Assembly (NCBI GenBank): GCA_003164295.1
Contig: PLTA01000015.1
Location: 1-63,057 of the forward strand
Source: Candidatus Bathyarchaeota archaeon
Lineage (GTDB): Archaea > Thermoproteota > Bathyarchaeia > Bathyarchaeales > Bathycorpusculaceae
Length of the DNA stretch: 63,057 nt
Direction: 5' to 3'
Made by a program: the position numbers and the translations under genes. Of this stretch, positions 42,539 through 52,637 are shown piece after piece (positions within the stretch are counted from its first letter, which is position 1; every line of letters starts with the position of its first letter). The notes under the pieces were generated by a model that was given only the letters and a program-made list of their open reading frames with translations, made no database searches and was not told the origin of the DNA.

Positions 42539-43669
42539 ATGAAGCCTGCAGAAAATCTAGCCAAAGAAAGCATAAAAAACCTTAAGCCGTGCATTCACGG
42601 TGGAGAGGTTTTAGATGCTGCAGGCAAAACGGGGTTAAGACGCGAAGAAATTTTGGATTTCAGCTCAAGCGTAAATCCTTTGGGTCCATCAAAAAAAGCG
42701 ATTGACGCAGCAAAAAAAGCTTTTAGCCAAATCGCGGCTTATCCCGATTCGAATTCTAACGAGTTACGTCAGGCAATAGCCAGCCACTTCAAAGGAATAA
42801 CTAAAGATAATATTATTGTGGGAAACGGTTCGACTGAACTGATGTATTTGTTCGCAGATGCCTTCATGGTTAAAGGTGACACAGCTGTTATTGGGGCTCC
42901 CACATTTGGTGAATACGAGAGCGCCATTAAAAAATCAGGTGAAATCCCAAAATTTGTCAAGCTGAACAATAATTTCAACGTTGACCCCTCAGCATTTATC
43001 CGTGAAATGTCAGGAGCCAAAATTGTTTTTCTTTGCAATCCAAATAACCCAACAAGCATGCTTATTCCAGCAGAGACATTAACAGAAATAATTGAAACAG
43101 CCCTAAAACAAAACATCTTTGTCTTTTTGGATGAGGATTTTTTGGAGTTTGTAGAAAACGAAAAAGCACTATCAATGATTAATAAAATTGAGAAATACCC
43201 GAACCTATTCATTTTAAGGTCTTTCACCAAAATTTTTGGCTTGACAGGACTTCGAATTGGCTATGGGATTGCATCAGAAGAGATTATCAATGTACTTTTA
43301 TGCGCCAAAATTCCATGGAACGTAAACTGCATAGCACAGGCAGCTGCTGTTGCCGCATTGAAAGATGAGAGGCATCTGCAAATAACTAGAGAGCTTATTA
43401 AAAAAGAGAAAGAGCAATTACTGAGTGAATTAAGCAAAATTGACTCTTTTAATATTTTTCCTTCAGACGCCAACTTTTTCTTTATTAACATCCGAAAATC
43501 TGGCTTTACAGCTACTGAGTTGACGAGTAAGCTGTTGAATGAGGGCATTTTGATTCGGGATTGCAGCTCTTTTCGAGGAGTTGACCAATACTTTATTCGT
43601 GTAGCTGTTAAAACTCGTGTAGAGAATGAGCGGTTAATTGAGGTTTTGAAGCGAACAGTGAAGGATTAG
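42539..43669 (+). CDS. cobD: Threonine-phosphate decarboxylase or HisC-like aminotransferase
   Basis: This is a fold-type I PLP enzyme of 376 residues. The Schiff-base lysine is in RSFTKIFGLTGLRIGYG near residue 232, with the FLCNPNNPTSML segment near 164 and VGNGSTELMYLFADAF near 100. The family includes HisC and the CobD enzyme that makes aminopropanol phosphate for the cobalamin loop. The N-terminal CIHGGEVLDAAGKTGL with a later DFSSSVNPLGPS motif is the CobD pattern. Adenosylcobinamide-phosphate synthase follows 19 bases downstream, which favours the cobalamin role. Confidence 0.88.
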   Translation: MKPAENLAKESIKNLKPCIHGGEVLDAAGKTGLRREEILDFSSSVNPLGPSKKAIDAAKKAFSQIAAYPDSNSNELRQAIASHFKGITKDNIIVGNGSTELMYLFADAFMVKGDTAVIGAPTFGEYESAIKKSGEIPKFVKLNNNFNVDPSAFIREMSGAKIVFLCNPNNPTSMLIPAETLTEIIETALKQNIFVFLDEDFLEFVENEKALSMINKIEKYPNLFILRSFTKIFGLTGLRIGYGIASEEIINVLLCAKIPWNVNCIAQAAAVAALKDERHLQITRELIKKEKEQLLSELSKIDSFNIFPSDANFFFINIRKSGFTATELTSKLLNEGILIRDCSSFRGVDQYFIRVAVKTRVENERLIEVLKRTVKD

Positions 43670-43688
43670 CGTGGTTTGATTTTGACTT

Positions 43689-44681
43689 ATGTTTGTTTTT
43701 GATTTCTCTTGGTTTGTTGATTCTGCTCTGATTTTCATTTTAGCTTTTTTGATTGATATTGTTTTAGGAGAGTATCCTGATAGAATTCATCCAACAATTG
43801 GTATTGGCAAAATAATCAGCTATCTTAAACCCAAATTAAAAAACCCAAACCCACGGGTTGAGAAGGCTAACGGCGTATTCTTGGCCGTTGTTGTAATGCT
43901 GATTGCGACGCTGCCAGTGTTCCTGCTACTTTTCTTTCTCAGGTTATCTTTCGGGTTGTATGGGCAAATAGCTTACATTATTTTGGGGGCAATTTTGTTC
44001 AAAGCGACTTTCGCTGTAACAGGCATGGGGCAATACACCAAACCCATCGCTTCTGCATTAAAACGGAACGATTTAATCGATGCTCGCAAATGGCTTCCAT
44101 TCATTGTAAGGCGAGATCCAAACACACTAAACGAGCGACAAATAATTTCTGCCGCAGTAGAATCTATTGCCGAAAGCACAACAGACGGCATAACCGCACC
44201 TTTTTTCTTTTTTGCAATATTTGGAGTTCCAGGCGCATTCGCATACCGTGTAATTAACACGTTGGATTCTATGGTTGGCTATAAGAACGATGAAAACAAG
44301 AATATAGGTTGGTTCAGCGCAAACCTTGACACCATAGTTAACTACATTCCTGCCCGATTAACAGCTTACCTGATGGTTGCCGCTTCTTTTCTTTTGAGAG
44401 AAAATTGGCGTGAATCATGGCACATCCTAAAGAGGGACAAAAGCAAAACCGTCAGCATAAACGCTGGCTGGACAATTTCCGCCATGGCTGGTGCATTGGA
44501 TACCCAATTGGAAAAGCAAGGCTACTACACTTTAGGCGATGACCACGGCATAACGCCACAACACATCAACCGGGCTTTGCGAGTGATGACTGTAACGGCT
44601 GTATTGTTTGGCTTAATTGTTGTGATGCCCGTCTTAGCTTTAAGAATCTATGTTGCTGAGCTTTCATACGGTAAGTTTTAG
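43689..44681 (+). CDS. cbiB: Adenosylcobinamide-phosphate synthase
   Basis: CbiB attaches aminopropanol (phosphate) to adenosylcobyric acid. The 330-residue membrane protein starts with the family motif LAFLIDIVLGEYPDRIHPTIG and contains ESTTDGITAPFFFFAIFG near residue 163 and the NTLDSMVGYKNDENKNIGW segment near 190. Five to six helices are seen. The start is ATG 43689. It forms a pair with cobD, far from the main cbi cluster. Confidence 0.96.
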   Translation: MFVFDFSWFVDSALIFILAFLIDIVLGEYPDRIHPTIGIGKIISYLKPKLKNPNPRVEKANGVFLAVVVMLIATLPVFLLLFFLRLSFGLYGQIAYIILGAILFKATFAVTGMGQYTKPIASALKRNDLIDARKWLPFIVRRDPNTLNERQIISAAVESIAESTTDGITAPFFFFAIFGVPGAFAYRVINTLDSMVGYKNDENKNIGWFSANLDTIVNYIPARLTAYLMVAASFLLRENWRESWHILKRDKSKTVSINAGWTISAMAGALDTQLEKQGYYTLGDDHGITPQHINRALRVMTVTAVLFGLIVVMPVLALRIYVAELSYGKF

Positions 44682-44862
44682 AAATACACCCGTTTAAAAC
44701 GGCTCGGCGATTGTTTCTTTTTTTGTATGTTTTGACTTAACAAATTGGTTATTCTGGTTCTCAACAAGATTAATATGATTTAGCTCTCTAACTAGATATT
44801 GGAAAGTTCAACTTGTGGTTAGTATAAACTTGACAAGTTGATTAGGGGATAGGTAGTGTAAA

Positions 44863-45153
44863 GTGAACCTAAAACTGTACGCAATCAAAAAAGGAAACCA
44901 CACGCTTGACAATTGCATCCAACTAGTTGTAGTAGATCTCGACAAAGGCAAACATTACCCCTCAAACTTCGTATGTATCCTACCCAGATATCTGCGCTTG
45001 CTTGAAAAACGATCCAGTAACTTTGCAAAAATCTTCGGCGGCAAAAGCCTTAATGTTGCAAAAAATCTCTTAGCTGAAGCAAAACATCAAGAAGAAAATC
45101 CTGAAATCCAAAAAATCATAAATAAACGTATAAAAGACATCTACTTAGCATAA
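44863..45153 (+). CDS. Small conserved-looking hypothetical protein
   Basis: The 96-residue protein begins at GTG 44863 behind AGGTAG. It has a beta-rich first half (KLYAIKKGNHTLDNCIQLVV, then GKHYPSNFVCILPRYL) and a helical second half with KIFGGKSLNVAKNLLAEAKH. It has no membrane span or signal. No family is recognised. It stands between cbiB and a small HTH gene. Confidence 0.7.
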   Translation: MNLKLYAIKKGNHTLDNCIQLVVVDLDKGKHYPSNFVCILPRYLRLLEKRSSNFAKIFGGKSLNVAKNLLAEAKHQEENPEIQKIINKRIKDIYLA

Positions 45154-45246
45154 AAACCTCTAAAATCACGTGCTTCACAAAAGCCTAAATGATAAAGAAA
45201 AGAATATTTGTTTATTTCTTGAACTTTTAGCAGGCTAGAATTATGG

Positions 45247-45483
45247 TTAAACTTCGATTTTTTGGAGTTTATCGTAAGATGAAAGGTAGCTTTGTCCCTT
45301 ATCTGTGACAACATATTTTCCATTGTTTTGCAGAAGCATGCTTTGACGAGTTAAAATTGTCAAATAGGATTCTGCTTGCACATCATTCAAACCTACCCGG
45401 TGCATAATTCTAACCTTATCTTTTGATGTTTCACAAAAACGAATAATGTGAGAAATAATTCCTAACCGAGCACTAATAGACAT
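45247..45483 (-). CDS. Small winged-helix DNA-binding protein
   Basis: The 78-residue protein is a single winged helix: RLGIISHIIRFCETSKDKVR, then HRVGLNDVQAESYLTILTRQ as the recognition region and a wing with NGKYVVTDKGQSYLSSY. This is the ArnR1-like or similar archaeal one-domain HTH form. Such proteins are usually autoregulated dimers. The target is unknown. Confidence 0.8.
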   Translation of the reverse strand: MSISARLGIISHIIRFCETSKDKVRIMHRVGLNDVQAESYLTILTRQSMLLQNNGKYVVTDKGQSYLSSYDKLQKIEV

Positions 45484-45579
45484 TTAGCTCACATAGTATT
45501 GATGGGTTAGGTAGAAATTAAGCCTGTGTGACTGTTTCAAAGCTATAACAATGGGGTGGTTTGACTTTTGAGAAGATAC

Positions 45580-46824
45580 TTATTTTTTTGCTTGCTCGGT
45601 TTTCGAAGAAGACATAAGTAGAGAAATTAAGTAATCCTTGGTCACTAGCCCATAGGCTCCTTTTTTTGCGGAATCTTCATCGAACTTTTTAACTCCGTCC
45701 GGTTTCATAGATGGTGATTTAATAGTGAAGGGCACTGGGTCTCGTGTGTGGGTCCCTATTGCAACGGGTGTCGGGTGATCAGGTGATATTGCGATGGCAT
45801 ATGGCTCAGTTAAGCCTTCGAGGATTCTGCCAATTAACCTCTTATCTAAATGCTCAATCGTCTTCACTTTTAAAGCGTAATCTTTACAGTGTCCAGCTTC
45901 ATCCGGGGCTTCCACATGAACAAAAACAAAATCATTCTCTTTAAGTGCTTTTAACGCAGCATCTGCTTTGCCTTCGTAGTTGGTATTATCCAAACCTGTT
46001 GCGCCTGGAACATTGATGATTTCCATGCCTGCATAAGTGCCGATTCCCTTAACTAAATCAACTGCGGAAATAACTGCCGATTTCAAACCAAACTTTTCCT
46101 TTAACGTTGGCATAGATGGTTTTTTACCGCCTCCCCATGGCCAAATCAAGTTACCTGGGTTTTTGCCTGCTTTCACACGGGCAATGTTCACAGGGTGCTT
46201 CTTCAGGATGCCACTCGAGCGACTTATCAGTTCTCTAAGTAATCGTGCTGTTTTTTCTGCTTCTGGTGCTCTGGCTTCTGGCCAAACATCGGAAACAATT
46301 TCGCCAATCACATCATGTGGAGGTTTGCAATCAATAAGTTCGGGCTTTGGAATGTTTCGTAATATCAAAAAATGCCTATAATCGAGCCCAGAGTAAAATT
46401 CGATTTTGCCTAATTTCCCAAACGCTTTGTTTATCGCAGCTATTAGTTTGCTTGCTTCTTCAGTTGTTATATGACCTGCAGAATAATCTACGATAACTTC
46501 ATTTTTTTCAGTTATCAAATTGCATCTATATGCTGCATCATTAGGTCCAAGTTTTATGCCTCTAGATGGTGCTTCAAGCGGGCCTCTGCCAGTGCAGTAA
46601 ATTCTTGGATCATAACCCAAAAGCGAGCATATCGCTGTTTCAGAACCTGGAGAAGATTCGTCAGGAACGGTTTTTATGAGTCCACTTCGGCCTTGAGTAG
46701 CTATAGAATCCATGTTTGGTTTGTTTGCTGCTTGAAGTGGCGTTTTGTTTCCTAATTCAGGAATAGGATAATCAGCCATTCCATCTCCAACGACGAGTAT
46801 ATACTTCGTTTTACTCAACTCCAT
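45580..46824 (-). CDS. apgM: Archaeal 2,3-bisphosphoglycerate-independent phosphoglycerate mutase
   Basis: ApgM interconverts 3- and 2-phosphoglycerate in glycolysis and gluconeogenesis. The 414-residue protein has the N-terminal metal motif VVGDGMADYPIPELGNKTPL, the SPGSETAICSLLGYDP segment with the nucleophilic Ser (GSE), and the C-terminal VEAPDEAGHCKDY and ISPDHPTPV metal motifs. With the PEP carboxykinase downstream it suits a gluconeogenic capacity. Confidence 0.95.
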   Translation of the reverse strand: MELSKTKYILVVGDGMADYPIPELGNKTPLQAANKPNMDSIATQGRSGLIKTVPDESSPGSETAICSLLGYDPRIYCTGRGPLEAPSRGIKLGPNDAAYRCNLITEKNEVIVDYSAGHITTEEASKLIAAINKAFGKLGKIEFYSGLDYRHFLILRNIPKPELIDCKPPHDVIGEIVSDVWPEARAPEAEKTARLLRELISRSSGILKKHPVNIARVKAGKNPGNLIWPWGGGKKPSMPTLKEKFGLKSAVISAVDLVKGIGTYAGMEIINVPGATGLDNTNYEGKADAALKALKENDFVFVHVEAPDEAGHCKDYALKVKTIEHLDKRLIGRILEGLTEPYAIAISPDHPTPVAIGTHTRDPVPFTIKSPSMKPDGVKKFDEDSAKKGAYGLVTKDYLISLLMSSSKTEQAKK

Positions 46825-47092
46825 AGTGCGTGTTTTGCATTTGTTAAATGATTATATTTTTTTCTTTGTTTCACAGATACGGCAATCGTATATTTATTTA
46901 CTTACTTAGCAGAATATTATTCAACAAGTTTATATTACCCAAGCTGTTGGGAGAAAAACTTGAATTTGAAGTCATTGATCCCGTACTGCCAATTAAATAA
47001 CAATAAAGCATAATGTTAATTTGTTTTCAAATTATCGATACATTGATAACTAATCAACTGAATAGCTGTTTTAAAAACATTTTACCTTAAGG

Positions 47093-47698
47093 TTGATTAC
47101 TTTGGAAGAAAGCGAATATGCTTTACATATTAACATTGGTGAAATTGAAGCAGAGATTGGTAAGGTTCAAGCCGTAAATAAGGAACTCGCAGTTAAAGTA
47201 ACGGCTTTTTTCCTTCGATTAAAAAACACAACAAATAGAATTGAGCCAATTTTAAGGAGAGAAACTAATACTGAGCGGGAGCTTTGGGAAGAATATAAAC
47301 AGTTGCAAAGGGAAAAGTTAGCTGTTTTAGATTTATCGCACGTTTGGGATTACATCAATCAAGGAGTGAAAGAAGTCAATCCACAACTAGATATCTTGGT
47401 TAAAGACGCAATTGAAGAATTAAATGACCACATCAGCGTCGTTGCAGAATCTCATCGAGCTCACATAGATATCTTGGAAATTTATAATTCTCGTAAAATT
47501 GAGTTTTTAGCTCTAATAATCACAGTCGTCATCTCGTACCTTGCGGTATGGGAGTTTTTCGTCAAAGACTTACTTGTAAGTATTGTTTTTCCATATGGGT
47601 TGAGCCCCAGCTTAAACTATGTGACCGTGGCAATTACGCTAATGCCAGTTATTGCAGCCGTCACATGGGCTTGGCTTAAACGAGCAACCTACTTTTAG
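47093..47698 (+). CDS. Coiled-coil protein with two C-terminal membrane spans
   Basis: The first 140 residues are helical and heptad-like, with acidic and Lys/Arg positions (INIGEIEAEIGKVQAVNKEL, and the ERELWEEYKQLQREKLAVL segment). Two helices follow (about 145-166 and 178-196), and the protein ends with Arg-Ala-Thr-Tyr-Phe. The start is TTG 47093 behind AAGG. The topology puts the coiled coil in the cytoplasm, like magnesium-channel-type or RMD1-type two-helix proteins, though no GMN motif is present. It overlaps the next gene's end by 4 bases on the opposite strand. Confidence 0.75.
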   Translation: MITLEESEYALHINIGEIEAEIGKVQAVNKELAVKVTAFFLRLKNTTNRIEPILRRETNTERELWEEYKQLQREKLAVLDLSHVWDYINQGVKEVNPQLDILVKDAIEELNDHISVVAESHRAHIDILEIYNSRKIEFLALIITVVISYLAVWEFFVKDLLVSIVFPYGLSPSLNYVTVAITLMPVIAAVTWAWLKRATYF

Positions 47699-48309
47699 AA
47701 AATAATGTCACTGTTTAAGAAGGGATTTGACCTTTTTTCTTCAATAATAATAGATGAAGGCCCATGCCCAGGGTAAACTAAGAAGTAATCAGGCAAATAC
47801 ATAAGTTTTTGCAAAGATAATTTCATGTCGTAGATTGAGCCGCCGGGAAAATCTGTTCGGCCAATCCCTCCAGCAAATAATGTATCCCCTGTAAAAACAA
47901 GTTTTTCTCCAAGCAGACATATGCTACCCGGGGTATGTCCAGGCGTAAGCATAACCTTGAGGGACTCTTCGCCAAAATCGATTAAGTTGCCGTCTTCAAG
48001 CAAGACGGGAGCTGGAAACTTGTCTTTTTCCAAGTTCTCAAGCGATGGGGCATCAAATTTGTGAATATAAATAGGAACATTGTATTTTTCTTGGAAAATG
48101 ATGTCTCCGCTTATGTGGTCTTGGTGCCCATGAGTATTGAGAATTAGTTTTACTTTTAATTTTTCTTTTGTGATGTATTCGAAAACTTGTTGGGCTTCGA
48201 TCGGAAAGTCTAACCCAGGGTCGATGATGATTGCTTCTTTAGTTTGAGGGTTGTTGACAACGTAGCAGTTTGTTGATAACATACCTACAGTGAAGGTTTC
48301 AATTAACAT
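47695..48309 (-). CDS. Metallo-beta-lactamase fold hydrolase (glyoxalase II-like)
   Basis: The 204-residue protein has the binuclear zinc motif NTHGHQDHISGD near residue 62, TPGHTPGSICLLGEKLVFTGDTLF near 131-155 and YPGHGP near 190. This is the small glyoxalase II-like group, which hydrolyses thioesters or related substrates. The TTG at 48321 is an alternative start adding four residues. It has no operon partner. Confidence 0.9.
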   Translation of the reverse strand: MLIETFTVGMLSTNCYVVNNPQTKEAIIIDPGLDFPIEAQQVFEYITKEKLKVKLILNTHGHQDHISGDIIFQEKYNVPIYIHKFDAPSLENLEKDKFPAPVLLEDGNLIDFGEESLKVMLTPGHTPGSICLLGEKLVFTGDTLFAGGIGRTDFPGGSIYDMKLSLQKLMYLPDYFLVYPGHGPSSIIIEEKRSNPFLNSDIIF

Positions 48310-48414
48310 CCTGATCAACAATCAAATATTGTTTAAAAGACAAAATAAACTATTGGGCTAAATATCAAACTAAACGTAGTCTAAACTGGTTCGCTAAAGC
48401 TTGTTAACCCTGCG

Positions 48415-48657
48415 TTAAAGACCTTGGAAACCAGTAAGTTTTATGTTGCTTCTGCATTTACCACATGAAATAACAAGCTCAGATAAGTCACCGTTGTCAT
48501 CCACTTTGGTATCTAAGATTTTGTAGTTGTCTTCAGTCTCATCTTCAGGTGAAATAGACATTCCACATTTTGGACACTGGAAGGAACCGTCACCTTCAAT
48601 AGCGGCGAGATTTATGGTGTATGCAGAGCTTTTGTTTTCCATTTTTTTCATCATCAT
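48415..48657 (-). CDS. 80-residue zinc-ribbon protein
   Basis: After a Met-Lys start, CPKCGMSISPEDETEDNYK and CGKCRSNIKLTGF give two CxxC knuckles about 40 residues apart around a beta sheet. The start lies behind GAAGGA, and the three tandem ATGs at 48657 are all usable. It belongs to the general set of small archaeal zinc proteins. It lies between the metallo-hydrolase and the PEP carboxykinase gene. Function unknown. Confidence 0.7.
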   Translation of the reverse strand: MMMKKMENKSSAYTINLAAIEGDGSFQCPKCGMSISPEDETEDNYKILDTKVDDNGDLSELVISCGKCRSNIKLTGFQGL

Positions 48658-48800
48658 TTTCCTTCACTTCATTTTTTTTTATTTTTCAATTCATCAGTTT
48701 TATTAATTAACTATTATGAATTACTAGTCAATTTGTTTGATTCATTTAAAAGTTTGACGGCAAAAAGGGGTAAAAATAATGTTTGTGATCCATTGATTGT

Positions 48801-50702
48801 TCATGCCTTTTTTTCAAAGTTTTCTGGTGCAATGTAATCGCCATATTTTTCTTTAGCGTCCATCAAGCGTTGGCGTTGCATATACAAAATGCCGAATAGT
48901 TCAAGTGGTGTGTCAGTGACGTTTTCCTGATAGAATCTTTGCACCCGCTCAATTTTGGCAAGGTTTTCTGGAACCCGGATAGTGAATTGCTTGGTGTAGT
49001 CTTCTTTAGTGTAGTCTTTTTGTAAAACTTGTTTGAATAGCTTTTTCAGGTCTTCAAATTTCGGAATATATCCTGTTGGAGTAGCTATTGCGTCAACTTC
49101 GTTGTGCACTCTTAGTTCCATCCATTTTATCCAAACATGCTTATCCTGCACACCGTTCACGTATTTGCCATTTCCAACTTGCTTAAGGAAATAATTTACT
49201 CCAAAAACGATTGGTTGCTTTTTGAGTTTCCGACCGAAGTCCAAGTTGTTATGAACGTTTTTGCCTAGTGGAATTGAGATGAAGTCTTGGATGCTCATCA
49301 TGTTAATTTCGGGAACACCTTCTTTACCAACTGTGGCGAAAGTGGTTTCAGTTTCAAGGGATGCTCCGTAAGCTATGATACCGTGTTCCCAACTGAAGCT
49401 TTGCTGGACAGGAACGTAAGCCTTAGCGTCTCTTCCGCCATACATTATGCCGCCTAACTCAACGCCTATGGGGTTGTGAAGTTCAGGGTCACAGTTGTCT
49501 AATGCCTTGAGCGATAATGTGTAGCGAGCGTTTTTGTTGGCTGGTGGTACGTCATTGCTATTTTCATCTTTTTTGCCTTCATACCATGCGCCTGTGTAGT
49601 TGCAACCTTCTTTAGGAAGTTCTTCCCCCATACCGAGCCAGTACGGTTTGCCATCTTTAACGAGTATATTTGAAAAGATAATTTCTCCCGGAGTTGTTAA
49701 TAGCTTGTAAATCAATGCGTCGTCCTTGGGGTTGACATCTTGTATGATGCCAAAGATGCCTGATTCAACGTTGACTGCGCGGGCAGCAGATTCTATGTCT
49801 CGTATGTAAGCAATGTCATCTCCAAGAATAGTCTCACCTGGAAGCATAGCAGTTGAAGTTTTTCCGCAAGCGCTTGGAAATGCTCCGGCAAAATAGGTTT
49901 TGCGTCCGTTTGGACCATAAACCCCCATAAGCAGCATATGTTCAGCTAACCATCCTTCGCTGCTTGCTTTACGAATAGCTAAACGGAACGCAAGTTTTTT
50001 GAATCCGACAGAATTCCCAGCATACTGCGTGTTAACGCTATAAATAGTGTTGTCCATTTGGTCAATGTAAATACATTTTTTATTCCAATCTACACTTACC
50101 ATGTCACCATTTACTTTTCCAGACGAATGCAGCACACGTAAAAAGTTACTTTTTGTTCCTGCCTTCACAAATTGCTCGTAGCCTGGACGGTAAAGCAAGT
50201 TTTCTGAATGTGCAACATACCATGAGTCTGTGCATTGCAAACCTAAAATAGTAAAACTTGAATCTTGTGGACCTAACGAGACAAAACGCACAATCATAGT
50301 TTTCCCCTGCATAGAATCCCTAAGTATTCCCGTGACTTCAGCTAAGCCTTCTTGCCTGTCCATTTGGTTGAGGGCTTTGCTTAAAGTAACTCCTTTGGGT
50401 ACAAGGTACTTTGTTGCTTGGCGGTCTCGTCCTTGGTCATGTTCCCCGTCGAAATGTACAGTTTGACCCTGCAGAGTTAAGATGGCTTGTTCTTCGCCTG
50501 AGGAGATTGCTTGCTTTCGAATATGAGTGATATCTTCGATTGAGTCACTGCATATGAAAATATCTTTTGGATGACAAAGATCATTTTCTTTCGCAATAAA
50601 TTCATGAACGTTTGGATTGTCTATTGCGCTCAGTTTTTTGAAGTCTGCTGCGCTAAGTTTCTGTTGCAGTGCCTCAAGATACGGATTCATTATTGTTGCC
50701 AT
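48801..50702 (-). CDS. pckG: GTP-dependent phosphoenolpyruvate carboxykinase
   Basis: PckG converts oxaloacetate and GTP to PEP, CO2 and GDP. The GTP-type P-loop FPSACGKTSTAML is near residue 280, and the metal motif ETILGDDIAYI follows. The PEP/oxaloacetate-binding segments GTKSNFLRVLHSSG and YGGRDAKAYVPV are also present. The start is ATG 50702, six bases after GGTG; GTG 50711 is an alternative. At 633 residues it is full length. It joins the gluconeogenic set with ApgM. Confidence 0.96.
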   Translation of the reverse strand: MATIMNPYLEALQQKLSAADFKKLSAIDNPNVHEFIAKENDLCHPKDIFICSDSIEDITHIRKQAISSGEEQAILTLQGQTVHFDGEHDQGRDRQATKYLVPKGVTLSKALNQMDRQEGLAEVTGILRDSMQGKTMIVRFVSLGPQDSSFTILGLQCTDSWYVAHSENLLYRPGYEQFVKAGTKSNFLRVLHSSGKVNGDMVSVDWNKKCIYIDQMDNTIYSVNTQYAGNSVGFKKLAFRLAIRKASSEGWLAEHMLLMGVYGPNGRKTYFAGAFPSACGKTSTAMLPGETILGDDIAYIRDIESAARAVNVESGIFGIIQDVNPKDDALIYKLLTTPGEIIFSNILVKDGKPYWLGMGEELPKEGCNYTGAWYEGKKDENSNDVPPANKNARYTLSLKALDNCDPELHNPIGVELGGIMYGGRDAKAYVPVQQSFSWEHGIIAYGASLETETTFATVGKEGVPEINMMSIQDFISIPLGKNVHNNLDFGRKLKKQPIVFGVNYFLKQVGNGKYVNGVQDKHVWIKWMELRVHNEVDAIATPTGYIPKFEDLKKLFKQVLQKDYTKEDYTKQFTIRVPENLAKIERVQRFYQENVTDTPLELFGILYMQRQRLMDAKEKYGDYIAPENFEKKA

Positions 50703-50978
50703 TTTTTTCACCTTAACTAATGCCTATTCTGTGACTGAAACCTAATGTTTTCAGGTTTAATCCAAATTTTTTAGGCATTATAACCGCTTTCCTTTCAAAA
50801 TGGTGTATAAGTCAATTAAAAACTTTGTGCATGACAAAGAAAAGTTGAGGATTGTAATCATCAATTGCACCTTTCTTTACAGAGCCAATTGTTAATTTAA
50901 ACATTTTAATTAATGTAATACGAGAAAACTTTACTTTGGAAAATATTATTTTAAAAAAGTGGTCTTTAGAAACTTTTA

Positions 50979-52637
50979 TTAGTATTTGTTTATAATCGGC
51001 ATTTTTCGACCAATTCCAAAGGCTTTACGAGTTATTTTAATGCAGGGTACCGCTTGCCTTCGTTTGTACTCAGAATTACGGATTCGCCTGTAGGTATCTT
51101 CTACAATTTCTCGAGGATACCCCAAGTTTATCAGCTCAATGACCCCCCTTCGATTTTCTATTATCTCATCGACCAATGGGCTAATAATAGAAAAATCAAA
51201 AGGATCAAATTGATTTTCTTTTAGTTCTGGAGAAGGCTTTTTGTCAAAAACCTCGTGAGGAATAATTTCCTTTTTCGCTTTATGATTTATGAATTTGGCG
51301 ATTTTGTAGACTTCCAATTTGCTTACGTCGCCTAAAGCGCCAATCCCCCCCACCATGTCTCCATAAAGTGTACAATAGCCAAGGGCGAGTTCAGTTTTGT
51401 TTCCCGTGTTTATTACAAGAATGTCTAAAGATTTCAAACGGTTGGCAATATCCATGAGACAATTGCCTCTTGCTCTAGGTTGCAGGTTTTCATCAGCAAC
51501 TGGGTCATCGTCTCGCGGGTTAATTTTAAAGTGTTGCCGGATTTGCTGAGCGGGACCGGAAAGTGTTTTTCGATATGTATCGACGATTTCTTGGATCCCA
51601 AACTGTAATAATAAAATATTTAAATTTTCGGCAAGTTTTTGAGCATCAGATTTACTGTGGTCACTTGAAAACTTTGACGGCATAGAAATACCAATCACGT
51701 TTTCATTGCCCAATGCCTCTGTTGCTATGCAAGCAGTTAATGATGAATCGATACCGCCGCTCATTCCAATTACTGCTTTTTTAAAACCACTTTTTCTAAA
51801 GTAATCTCGAATCCCTAATACAAGTGCCTTAAACATTTCAGCTTCTCTATCATATTGAGGAGGCTCAACCATTGGCTTTTTCAGGTCTTTATCAATTTCT
51901 ACCAGTATAATGTCTTCTTCAAATTGTTTCCCAAGGGCTATGAGATGTCCTGACTCGTCGAAGCCCATTGATTGTCCGTCAAAAACGAGCTCATCTTGCC
52001 CTCCTACTAGATTAACGTAGAATATTGGAGTGCGATACTCTAAGGCATTTTTTTTAAGTAATTTTGCTCTCTCTAAGCCTTTTCCAGCATAAAAGGGAGA
52101 GTCAGAGATATTCATAATTATGTCTGCACCTCTCTCAGCTAATAACTTAGTGACTTTAATTTTGTATAAATCGTCCCATAAATCTTCACAAATTTCTAAA
52201 CCTAAGGAAAAATTTTTCCCATTTATTTCGATCTTAACTGGCTGGACATCATTTTCTTTTCCACTTTTGAAATATCTGTCTTCATCAAAAACATCATATG
52301 TAGGCAAGAGAGTTTTATGAACTATTTTTATTATTCTATTTTCGACAAATACGGCAGCTGCGTTAAACAGGTCATCATTAAAATAATCAACAAAACCGAT
52401 TACTCCAGATATTTCGTTAAAATTCGCTATTGTCCGTTCCAAAATCTCTTTATTAGCTACGACAAAATCTTTTTCCAATAAAAGGTCCTGAGGTGGATAT
52501 CCAGTAACAGTCAATTCTGGGAAAATTATACAATCAACTTTTCTTTTTTTCGCTTGATCGACGAAATTCTTAATTTTCTCAATATTACCTTGTAAATCCC
52601 CAACGGTGCAATTAATCTGTGCCATGGCTAGACGCAT
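50979..52637 (-). CDS. nadE: Glutamine-hydrolysing NAD synthetase
   Basis: The 552-residue protein is the two-domain type. Residues 1-270 form a nitrilase-like glutaminase (Glu41 in FPELTVTGYPP, Lys108 in HKTLLPTYDVF, Cys150 in LEICEDLWDD). Residues 275-552 form the synthetase with the PP-loop GMSGGIDSSLTACIA near 293 and PSPELKENQFDPFDFS further on. It amidates nicotinate adenine dinucleotide to NAD+. The glutaminase-fused type is common in bacteria and less usual in archaea, many of which have the ammonia-only enzyme. Confidence 0.95.
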   Translation of the reverse strand: MRLAMAQINCTVGDLQGNIEKIKNFVDQAKKRKVDCIIFPELTVTGYPPQDLLLEKDFVVANKEILERTIANFNEISGVIGFVDYFNDDLFNAAAVFVENRIIKIVHKTLLPTYDVFDEDRYFKSGKENDVQPVKIEINGKNFSLGLEICEDLWDDLYKIKVTKLLAERGADIIMNISDSPFYAGKGLERAKLLKKNALEYRTPIFYVNLVGGQDELVFDGQSMGFDESGHLIALGKQFEEDIILVEIDKDLKKPMVEPPQYDREAEMFKALVLGIRDYFRKSGFKKAVIGMSGGIDSSLTACIATEALGNENVIGISMPSKFSSDHSKSDAQKLAENLNILLLQFGIQEIVDTYRKTLSGPAQQIRQHFKINPRDDDPVADENLQPRARGNCLMDIANRLKSLDILVINTGNKTELALGYCTLYGDMVGGIGALGDVSKLEVYKIAKFINHKAKKEIIPHEVFDKKPSPELKENQFDPFDFSIISPLVDEIIENRRGVIELINLGYPREIVEDTYRRIRNSEYKRRQAVPCIKITRKAFGIGRKMPIINKY